The notes beneath the pieces were generated by a model that saw nothing but the letters and a program-made list of their open reading frames with translations, was not told the origin of the DNA and did no database searches. From contig CANMUI010000002.1 in assembly GCA_947501045.1 (NCBI GenBank), positions 186,001 through 250,000 of the forward strand: DNA of 64,000 nucleotides, in the 5' to 3' direction. The position numbers and the translations under genes were made by a program. This stretch comes from an uncultured Psychrobacter sp. GTDB taxonomy: Bacteria; Pseudomonadota; Gammaproteobacteria; Pseudomonadales; Moraxellaceae. Numbering within the stretch: the stretch's first letter is position 1; each line of letters begins with the position of its first letter. Shown piece after piece: positions 27,601-33,977 of this stretch.

Positions 27601-28605
27601 AATCTCATTACCAATTTTGGATAGTAAATTTAATGCTTGATGTCTTATGTCAGCCAGCTGCTGTTGATGAGCAATATTGTCACTCAGAGAGTGATCTAAT
27701 GCTTCAAATTTTGGTTTAAGCGCCTCTATGCGTTGCCACGTTTCACGTTGACGTACCCATTTGGCGGTATCAATATTGACCGCATCTAATTTGAGCTCAT
27801 CACTACTTAGCATATCTTGGGTTTTCATCGCTTCTACTAAAAAAGCACATATATCGTCAAATTCTAGCTGAGTCTGAAAAACATTATTAACAATAGGAGA
27901 AAAACCAAAGAATGTGGCGTGTGGATCCGACGTAAGGGCATAATCAGGACGGTATTTAGCAATGGTTCTACGAGCTTGTGCAGAGGTTATCTTTAGACGT
28001 TTCATTGGGCAGTTGCTGATAATCGCTTCATACTCTAGCTGACTGATATTATTTGATACCTGTAGTCTTTGCGACTTAATGGCTTGTATGACCTCCGAGC
28101 TTGTTTTAAAGTAAAGTTCGTCATTCCTTTTACCAATAAACCAATCCTCTTTATAATCGCTATTAATAAAGTTAAATATCTGCTTTTTATCCTGATGGCT
28201 CAAGACGACACAACGTAATTGACCCTCTCTTAGGTATTCGTAAACGATATAGCTATTATCATAAGGCAGATAAAATTCAATAAAGCTTTTATTCACCTCA
28301 GACTTTCTGGCAATAGCACTTAAAGGTACGCCATAAAACGGTGCAATAGCGCCCATTAGCGTTGTTTTACCCGCGGAGTTATGCCCTGTCAAAACACAGT
28401 TATTATCAACATTTAATAGATGAGCTTGACCTTTTAGATAACTATTAATCAATGCCACACGCAGTAATCTATTAGGTGATTGCCCTTGTGTGCTTGACTG
28501 GATAATAGGCATATATTCATTAACTTGCGTATTATCTGACAGTATGTCATGACTAGATGCTGATTGAGAAAAAGTGTTCAAAGGGATATCCTCTATGTCA
28601 TTCAC
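24640..28605 (-). CDS. jetC: Wadjet SMC-like ATPase JetC (MukB/MksB-like)
   Basis: A 1321-residue SMC-type ATPase. The N-terminal head has Walker A GHNSAGKTT near residue 72. Residues from about 290 to 1060 are dominated by heptad-like coiled coil, broken near the middle by a hinge-like globular part (region of NPDWLADDEEFNVVDS). The C-terminal head has a signature-like ALSSNGTMRIAQ and Walker B LKLFIDEIGVLD. In Wadjet this motor extrudes DNA loops and presents small circles for cleavage by JetD. It is the first gene of the operon, whereas the order I know for the type members is A-B-C-D. The 605-base region upstream should hold its promoter. Confidence 0.88.
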   Translation of the reverse strand: MNDIEDIPLNTFSQSASSHDILSDNTQVNEYMPIIQSSTQGQSPNRLLRVALINSYLKGQAHLLNVDNNCVLTGHNSAGKTTLMGAIAPFYGVPLSAIARKSEVNKSFIEFYLPYDNSYIVYEYLREGQLRCVVLSHQDKKQIFNFINSDYKEDWFIGKRNDELYFKTSSEVIQAIKSQRLQVSNNISQLEYEAIISNCPMKRLKITSAQARRTIAKYRPDYALTSDPHATFFGFSPIVNNVFQTQLEFDDICAFLVEAMKTQDMLSSDELKLDAVNIDTAKWVRQRETWQRIEALKPKFEALDHSLSDNIAHQQQLADIRHQALNLLSKIGNEIIDKGEINKTLDVQYHSVKKEAGDKENTWYSVKGKLEADIKLTANELENLENKKEAFEQGTQDKYQHEPMFKLKARVAQIDSLQAQKKSKDESLQAYKIQLEETKTNLEKIEALFKDEIRNLEKTRDEAVHRVNQTKSVTDFEFSEKQRSIENSLSKEKQRLQSQFQMQSEAIKSETARVNIEIATKRTQVSNLPFSQSSQNAIDNNISEITSLRKTLKDHQIQLKEAQVDKVDIKDETDSQLNQQRRINDTINQHQDNKAHLESLVQGDTLFSFLIQNEANDKSYHAVHQIRKTINPALLNRADLNPDWLADDEEFNVVDSVHTGLYGLSLNTSAIPSSDIRTHADIAQDILSHEQQIDSSNAELAELENTLNKLNKRKKQNEQAFTQSQLAEQKTENEIDALEDHGRYLLIQAEEERQKRLSEMQSQIQTLDDQLTTHHTKLDALNLEERSQLSALVEAHTINSDQLNQKKQARLEDLTIQLDKAKAEYETRLAEATMRKNQAVKNEGYDPSILNSIHADIDILDSKLLTAEQAKRRIDDYNIFLENEYAELAALESRKNELEKNLIAQKHAYEQYASEVQYLLNELQAKITKTAERLSVLEADKLNLTSHLKKLELTLNSALIDVNTNLSPAHSPEVENHLLEEDVHLQTERILRSMQSHIERADTTIKQGVKLVDTIKKPFFDNESMFQALLSQSDIMGRTTEINWFLQSRFFMDYMNNEHESKKEMIVGHYIVEAEKINNFKHDLDNADSNLNKFTRNINKNCSDICDNLNALAIEAFKMSISSSIKDNEWYKVLDEFSTVYDNWRGAERIHHPMPSEYLLASLDKVQHFIGQNKLNVKFAQQFSMDLMVKQHGQAPRTATKTNSFKALSSNGTMRIAQLIIYLSLLSMISTATNTELKLFIDEIGVLDPQNTQELLELLKSQKVSAMCAAPQVVDDAVIPLFTNNIACSRDKSNTYRLSQTDDLSSLTQEAIMEAHGVFDL

Positions 28606-28957
28606 TTATTAAAGCTTTGATGTTATTTAGTTTGTCTTTTATAAACATAAAATTAGATAAATACTATGTGCTTAATAATAGACTTATGATGATTTTTTTG
28701 CCATAGGTATAATAATGTTCTTTATAAGCTAGAAGTTTGTATATTTGAAATCTATCAAACTTAAAGTTTTAATACATCTTACAGTCAATATCTCAAAGCA
28801 ATAGGTAGCCTAACAGGCTGGCTCGTTACTAAACCATTAAGGTGATAAAGCTGATAGGACTAATTAGTCGAGAGTTGAAGAGGCACAATTATATCCTGCT
28901 GTCTTGCACTCGAGTAAAGAAGGACTTTGCTAATTCTAGCTTATGACAACTATTTAA
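28606..28957. other. Non-coding region upstream of jetC
   Basis: AT-rich and without a supported gene. A short hairpin AGCCT-AAC-AGGCT lies near 28807-28819. It should contain the jetC promoter, but I see no hexamer pair good enough to mark. Confidence 0.35.
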
Positions 28958-29146
28958 AATATAACTTACCAGATGATAGAGCCTTTAATCTTATGGTGAT
29001 AGGAATACCTATAATATCTATACATCTAATAAATCCACTTTACCTCGATAGATCAAAAAAGCCCTAAATGCTAATATTTATATAGCATGTAGGGCTTAGG
29101 CATGAAGTTTAATTTTCTTAGGTGATGTTTTTAATATCAGGGTTTG
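28958..29146 (+). repeat. Diverged direct repeat, copy B (right of Wadjet)
   Basis: The partner of the repeat at 20298-20486: same orientation, same length, no gaps, about 70 percent identity. It contains a strong minus-strand terminator (29054-29097). The pair encloses the DUF927 debris and the whole Wadjet operon. Confidence 0.7.
29054..29097 (-). terminator. Rho-independent terminator for the radical SAM/PHP/PRTase operon
   Basis: On the minus strand a 15-bp stem with one mismatch (AAGCCCTACATGCTA pairing with TAGCATTTAGGGCTT) is followed by a run of T (29055-29060 read as A on the plus strand). It lies about 115 bases past the end of the phosphoribosyltransferase-like gene. Confidence 0.8.
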
Positions 29147-29210
29147 TGCATACTAGTTTCTTTCTTGGGGTAGTATAATATCTCAACAGCTGTCCAATTA
29201 TATTATGCCA

Positions 29211-30359
29211 CTATATGTTAATATGAATGTTTCTTGACATGCCACATTCATCTAAAATATTTAGATTTTTCAAATATTCTTGCAATATAACTAAGGAAGC
29301 TTTGCTTCTATTATCTTCTAATAAATCGCTCCCTAAAGCTGTTATATAAAGTTTTAGACAGTTTTTCAAAGGTAATTTTGGTAAGTAGTGCTCAAAAGCT
29401 AAAATATTATTCTCAGAGAAAACCAATCTCAATGTTCTAAGGACAGGTCTAAAGTCGGGATGTGATAAGAATGTGACCACCTCATAACCTAAAACTTCCT
29501 TTATTAAACTCATATTCAACTTTTCTTCAGCTGACGCGTCCTTAATGGCTTTAACTGGATCAATAGCTATCGGATAAATTGATTGGAAAGACTTAGCCCC
29601 GTTACGCATAGATTCAAAAAATACTTTATCTGCAGTAGCTCCTGTAACTAAAACATCATCACCAAAAATAACGTGCGTACTCGACCATTTATAGAAGTTT
29701 TCTGCAGGAATAACATGATCTTGTTTTACGTTAACAATTTCTCTTTCCTCACTGCTTAAGCTTGCATAGTTCTCACAAGCAGGAGCAAGTCGAGGCAATT
29801 TGATATTAATTATTGTAGGCAATCCCAGATTAGCTAGCTTTAGATTGATATTTTCAACTACTATTTCATAAATGATATTTGCTGTAGAAGGAACATTACG
29901 CCACCCTGTTGTCATCATCACTACATTCCCACCATCTAACTTCGCCTCTTCGAACATTTTTCGCCAATGGCTATCGGGATAATCAAGTGCTTGACTAAGA
30001 TTTGAAATTACAATTTCCGCCAGTAGTCTAATGTCTTCTATACTTCCATATTTAGCTTTACTGTAAGTTTCTAACAACTTACCTATTGGAGTGTTTAATT
30101 TTAAATCGTAAAAATTACTACTATTGTCTAAAGAGAGGTAATTAACTGCATGGCCTCCAAAAAGAGAGACGTATTCATCCATGCTTATCAGCTTTTTCTC
30201 TAATAGATATGAAGCGAGGGCACGTATACCTTTTTTTGCGTCATTATAATCAGAACGAGCTACAACTGCTTTAAAGTATTTGAGTTTTTCTTGATCAGTT
30301 TTTCTGGTTAGTATTTCTTCATTTAATGTAGAGAAATTTTTATTTTCTAAGAAATCCAC
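29211..30359 (-). CDS. Phosphoribosyltransferase-like protein, 382 aa
   Basis: The C-terminal half contains VIFGDDVLVTGATADK near residues 229-244. This fits the type I phosphoribosyltransferase PRPP-binding signature (four hydrophobic residues, two acidic residues, hydrophobics, T-G-x-T). The N-terminal half is helical with LGLPTIINIKLPRL just before the core, and the C-terminal 100 residues are helical and unrecognised. It is the last gene of a three-gene operon, 40 bases after a PHP phosphoesterase gene. The likely chemistry is transfer of a base to PRPP, or the reverse, in nucleotide metabolism. The acceptor is unknown. The family is not one I can name; the domain call rests on one strong motif. 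Confidence 0.65.
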   Translation of the reverse strand: MDFLENKNFSTLNEEILTRKTDQEKLKYFKAVVARSDYNDAKKGIRALASYLLEKKLISMDEYVSLFGGHAVNYLSLDNSSNFYDLKLNTPIGKLLETYSKAKYGSIEDIRLLAEIVISNLSQALDYPDSHWRKMFEEAKLDGGNVVMMTTGWRNVPSTANIIYEIVVENINLKLANLGLPTIINIKLPRLAPACENYASLSSEEREIVNVKQDHVIPAENFYKWSSTHVIFGDDVLVTGATADKVFFESMRNGAKSFQSIYPIAIDPVKAIKDASAEEKLNMSLIKEVLGYEVVTFLSHPDFRPVLRTLRLVFSENNILAFEHYLPKLPLKNCLKLYITALGSDLLEDNRSKASLVILQEYLKNLNILDECGMSRNIHINI

Positions 30360-30399
30360 TATTTAAGCCTCTTAATATTCAAATTAAACTGTTAACTAC

Positions 30400-31209
30400 T
30401 TAAGCGACCTCAACATCTATGCGCTGCCTAGACTTGAAATAACTAATATTTTTTAGACCAATAGGTATAAGCTCACTTATTATTTCTTGTAAACCTTTTC
30501 CTACGTCAACAGGATCATGAGCATCAGAGCCGATTGTTAATGCAGTACTGAGTTTAATGAGTTCAGCTACAACTAATTTTGAAGGGTAAGACCACTTATC
30601 ATAAGTTTTTTGACCCAACTCTATATCAAAAGAAGACTTTCTTAGCCCTGATGTATTTAACTCATATCCTGTGTTGTTTTTCTTAAAAAGTGGTAATAGA
30701 GGTTCCATGTAGCTCCAATAAACATCTTCTGAAACACTCCTAAGAATAGTATCTGGATGACCCACTACATCAAATAAGTTACTTTCAATAAGCTGTCTTA
30801 ATGCTGTGAAATAGCTGTTTAAAACTTTAGTTTTGTTCAAATGAGCAAGATCCCAAACCTTTACTGTTTCATTTTTTATAGGAATATAATGAATAGAGCC
30901 TATTACAAAATCTAATTCGAGCTGTGACAGCATTCTCTCTAAATATGAATAAGAGTCAGGCATGAAGTCTAACTCAAGTCCAGTCAAAACTACTATGTCA
31001 TCACGATATATCTCTTTGGCTCGATTTATATCTTCAAAATATTGATTAAGCTCAGTTTCAAGTAAGCGATTTTTTGAGTCAACATAAAATGGTGCATGAT
31101 CCGTAATAGTTAATATTTTCACTCCCTTAACTATTGCTGCTTCCACTAATTCGTTGACACTCCCAACCGCATGTTTAGAATAATGAGTATGTGTGTGTGA
31201 ATCTATCAA
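30400..31209 (-). CDS. PHP-domain phosphoesterase (histidinol-phosphatase-like)
   Basis: A 269-residue PHP-fold protein with the full set of metal ligands: HTHTH at residues 4-8, TDHAP near 37, GLELD with the glutamate near 76, GSIHY near 99, GHPD near 144 and GSDAHDP near 227. This pattern supports a trinuclear metal centre and phosphatase or phosphodiesterase activity, as in histidinol phosphatase and YcdX-type enzymes. No histidine biosynthesis genes are nearby. Its start overlaps the radical SAM stop by four bases, so the product probably acts on a phosphorylated intermediate of the same pathway. Confidence 0.85.
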   Translation of the reverse strand: MIDSHTHTHYSKHAVGSVNELVEAAIVKGVKILTITDHAPFYVDSKNRLLETELNQYFEDINRAKEIYRDDIVVLTGLELDFMPDSYSYLERMLSQLELDFVIGSIHYIPIKNETVKVWDLAHLNKTKVLNSYFTALRQLIESNLFDVVGHPDTILRSVSEDVYWSYMEPLLPLFKKNNTGYELNTSGLRKSSFDIELGQKTYDKWSYPSKLVVAELIKLSTALTIGSDAHDPVDVGKGLQEIISELIPIGLKNISYFKSRQRIDVEVA

Positions 31210-32234
31210 GGTGCAATCATCCGTTCGATAAAGCCATCATGGTGTGCAATCTCCTTGACAATCCAGTAAGGATTATTAGCTTGCTCGATCAGCTTTACAG
31301 CAAAGTCATCATCTTTAATTTTTTCGATTAAGTCTAAAAATGGCATAGTGTATAAAGATTTTATTAATGGAGTGTCATTAGCAAGTTTTTGTAAATGCTT
31401 CCACGATATTATATCGTGATTAATATTTCCTATTTCAATATTTTCTATACCATAGAAGTATATATCGCCACTGGGCTTCACCGTAATATCCATTCCATTA
31501 TCCAAAGGATGCTTATTCATACTTCCAAGTGTAAACCTCTTTCCTGTCTTTTTTTCAATAGCATCAATATAACCATAAATATTTAAATATTCAGATGTTT
31601 CGACGTGTGTTGGTTTTACTAAATTTTTATAATCAATCCCAAAATATTTATTATCGATGATTAACTGGTCTTCTAACACCCCTTTTTCTTTTATCTCACT
31701 TTTAATCGATAGGTTATTCAGCCCATCTAACAAATATTTTCTAGTAAAATCTCGATCTATATCAATTGACCTAAATGATAATGTTAAATTACTAGGATTG
31801 TTTTTTAACCAGTATTCAATGCTAAATGCATGTGGTTTATGTACAATTTTCTCTATGTGATAATAATCTGAACTCAAACGAATGTTACATGTGTCGCCAT
31901 TACTCTGAACAATATTATTTGTGTTAATGTAAAATTCTTCAAGTAATTTATGAGGGAAAAATCCACTTGTAATAAATTCAAATGATTTTCCACCTTCTGA
32001 TAGATTGAGAATCTCATGGAATACACTCACGTTGTTAAGCGGTTCTCCTTCACCACTGATTGAGATTCGCTTGACATCAGGTGAGTTAATTAAAACTCGT
32101 AAATTATTTTTTGCATTATCGGTTAGCTCCATATTTTTACCGTTTTTATGCTTATCTGCATACATGCAAAATGCGCAGCCTATTCCACATATCTGTGTAA
32201 TATCAAGGTAGAGTAGATGCCCAGTAAGTTTCAT
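31206..32234 (-). CDS. Radical SAM enzyme
   Basis: A 342-residue radical SAM protein. The CX3CX2C cluster motif is CGIGCAFC at residues 16-23, followed by the GGE-type motif SISGEGEPLNN near residue 60, which binds SAM. Near the C-terminus PSGDIYFYGIENIEIGNI resembles the GxIxPC-GN pattern before SPASM domains but lacks cysteines, so no auxiliary cluster is expected. It is the first gene of the operon, with a good AAGGA site about ten bases before the ATG. The substrate is unknown. Grouping with a PHP phosphoesterase and a phosphoribosyltransferase suggests a nucleotide or sugar-phosphate substrate. Confidence 0.85.
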   Translation of the reverse strand: MKLTGHLLYLDITQICGIGCAFCMYADKHKNGKNMELTDNAKNNLRVLINSPDVKRISISGEGEPLNNVSVFHEILNLSEGGKSFEFITSGFFPHKLLEEFYINTNNIVQSNGDTCNIRLSSDYYHIEKIVHKPHAFSIEYWLKNNPSNLTLSFRSIDIDRDFTRKYLLDGLNNLSIKSEIKEKGVLEDQLIIDNKYFGIDYKNLVKPTHVETSEYLNIYGYIDAIEKKTGKRFTLGSMNKHPLDNGMDITVKPSGDIYFYGIENIEIGNINHDIISWKHLQKLANDTPLIKSLYTMPFLDLIEKIKDDDFAVKLIEQANNPYWIVKEIAHHDGFIERMIAP

Positions 32235-32295
32235 ATATTAATAATCCTTATTTATTTCAAAATACATAAGTGTATTCAGTACTAAAATTCAAATA

Positions 32296-32325
32296 TTTTT
32301 AGTTAGTTATTTGATAGTTTGTCAA
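32296..32325 (-). promoter_or_regulatory. Putative promoter of the radical SAM operon
   Basis: On the minus strand a perfect -35 TTGACA (32320-32325) is followed after 18 bases by TAAAAA (32296-32301), about 60-90 bases before the start codon. It lies only about 27 bases inside the IS insertion point, so the IS did not remove it. Confidence 0.45.
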
Positions 32326-32353
32326 CTATATTTCTAAAGCATGAAAATAACTA

Positions 32354-33270
32354 GACCTCTTGCAAAAGTCATAGATCAAGCTCGAAATTAACAACACCAG
32401 CGAATAGCTTCATTCTAAGATCATAGCGCTGACGACGGTTGCGATATTTATGAGCCACGATTTTGAATAATTTGATTGAGCCTATTTTGTGTTCAACCAT
32501 AATGCGAAACTTAGACAGATAGTGATTGGCTTGTTTGCAAAGGTCTAACAGATGACCCCCACGTGGCTTTTTAAAGGGGGTAAAGGTTTGTTTATGTAGC
32601 TTTGCAATACCCTGATAGCCACTATCTGCTAGTAATTTAGCATTGTTAGGAAGCCAGTCAGGACAAGTATCTTTATACAGCTTAAAATCGTGAACTGAAC
32701 CTTTAGACGTTTGATTATCTAATATTAAATCGGTTTGCCAATGAACGATAACCTGAGTTTTTAAGGTGTGTTGTTTTTTCTTACCGCTGTAGTAGTCTCT
32801 TTGGGTTTTTTTTGGACGCTCAATTGGGGTTTCGGTGGCATCGACGATGACGACTGACCAATTAATATTGTCATCAACTCTACTAGGAAGCTTTTTATGC
32901 AACTCAAACCTACCTGAATCAATCAATATGTCTTCAACTTTAAGAATGATGCGGCTAGCAGAAGACTCATGAATCCCGAAGTCCATACTGATGTGGTACA
33001 GCGTCTGGTATTTACGCCAATAAGTAAGTAAGGGTCAGTAATATCTGTTCCTCAAGACTAAGCGCACTTGGTCTACCTGATTTAGTCTTTTGTGCTTCAT
33101 GCTGTTGCATAGCATTTAGCATTTCATGAAAGGTCGCTTTATGAATACCTGTGTAGCGTTTAAAGCCTGCATCATTTTGTTTGAGTAGCTTATCTATATT
33201 TGGCATGGTTCCTAGCCAGATATGGATGTGTTTCTTATTTTAAATCCCTCTGCTACTTTTGCAAGAGGTC
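32354..33270 (-). mobile_element. IS5-type insertion sequence, 917 bp
   Basis: Perfect 16-bp terminal inverted repeats (GACCTCTTGCAAAAGT at 32354-32369 and its complement at 33255-33270) are flanked on both sides by TA (32352-32353 and 33271-33272), the expected short target duplication. The element contains one transposase gene in two frames on the minus strand. The transposase type (DDE_Tnp_4, IS5 superfamily) with two frames and TA duplications fits the IS427 subgroup. It sits between the radical SAM operon and the end of the large CARF/TerY operon. Confidence 0.88.
32369..33206 (-). pseudogene. IS5-family transposase, split by a frameshift
   Basis: The first part (33206 to 33012) is the N-terminal helix-turn-helix region of a DDE_Tnp_4 transposase, ending with SLEEQILLTLTYLLA. 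The catalytic part continues in another frame to 32369, with an IVDATE aspartate, ADSGYQG with the second aspartate, and a VEHKIGSIK glutamate. At the break the minus strand reads three tandem CTTA units. With two units the frame would continue as LTYWRKY, the usual sequence in this family. So a 4-base slippage probably broke the gene. Programmed frameshifting occurs in this IS group and is the alternative. Confidence 0.75.
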
Positions 33271-33299
33271 TACTATTTACGTGTTTATTTTACAAACCA

Positions 33300-33977
33300 T
33301 TAATAAAGAAGCTTATCAAGCGTTTCTTTGCTAAGTAAATCGCTTAAACTATCATCAATTAGATCATAAATATTCCGCTGTAATTCAGAAGTTAGCTCCC
33401 CTTTTTGAAAACCTTCGAGGTCAGGCTTTAGTTGCGCATGTTCAAAAATATCGAGAATTGGCTTAAATTGTCGTGGCTCAATTCCAAGATTAGCACCTGC
33501 TAACCAGAATGATTCTGGAATATCTATCTCATACTTTTCTTTAATGGTTGCGATAGTCATAGCACTACCAATACTCGCATACTTCAGCTTGTCAATATCT
33601 GAAAGATTATCCAGCTTTTCAGTGGTTTCTTTGCTGAGCGTTATTTTCTCACGCAGGTGATCTATATATGCTTGGTTGCTATCAAACTGATCCGATGTTA
33701 TACCTTCTTCAACTGCACGCTCAGTGCGCATGCCTAGCTCATACAAATCACTCTCATTTTGGTCTGGAGCAAATAAACCAAGTGCCTTGCCAACTGTGAA
33801 AGCAACATCACAAACCTTTAAAGCCATTGGAAGACCATGGCTTATAGCATCAATCAATATACGGCCAGTAGGTATAACAGCACCACCTACTGCAGCACAA
33901 ATAGAACCTACAGCTGCCCCTATAGCTCCTAACCCGCCAGCTAAAGCTGAAATACCAGCACCTATCAATCCAAACAT
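33300..33977 (-). CDS. Glycine-zipper hypothetical protein, last gene of the CARF/TerY operon
   Basis: A 225-residue protein whose first 40 residues form a hydrophobic glycine/alanine-rich stretch (MFGLIGAGISALAGG, then AAVGSICAAVGGAVI). The GxxxG spacing is typical of glycine-zipper membrane insertion or oligomerisation. The rest is soluble and helical, with an acidic C-terminus (YDLIDDSLSDLLSKE). The ATG overlaps the stop of the HerA-type gene (TAATG), so it is translationally coupled. I do not recognise the family. A membrane-acting effector or a membrane tether is possible, but there is no direct evidence. Confidence 0.65.
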   Translation of the reverse strand: MFGLIGAGISALAGGLGAIGAAVGSICAAVGGAVIPTGRILIDAISHGLPMALKVCDVAFTVGKALGLFAPDQNESDLYELGMRTERAVEEGITSDQFDSNQAYIDHLREKITLSKETTEKLDNLSDIDKLKYASIGSAMTIATIKEKYEIDIPESFWLAGANLGIEPRQFKPILDIFEHAQLKPDLEGFQKGELTSELQRNIYDLIDDSLSDLLSKETLDKLLY

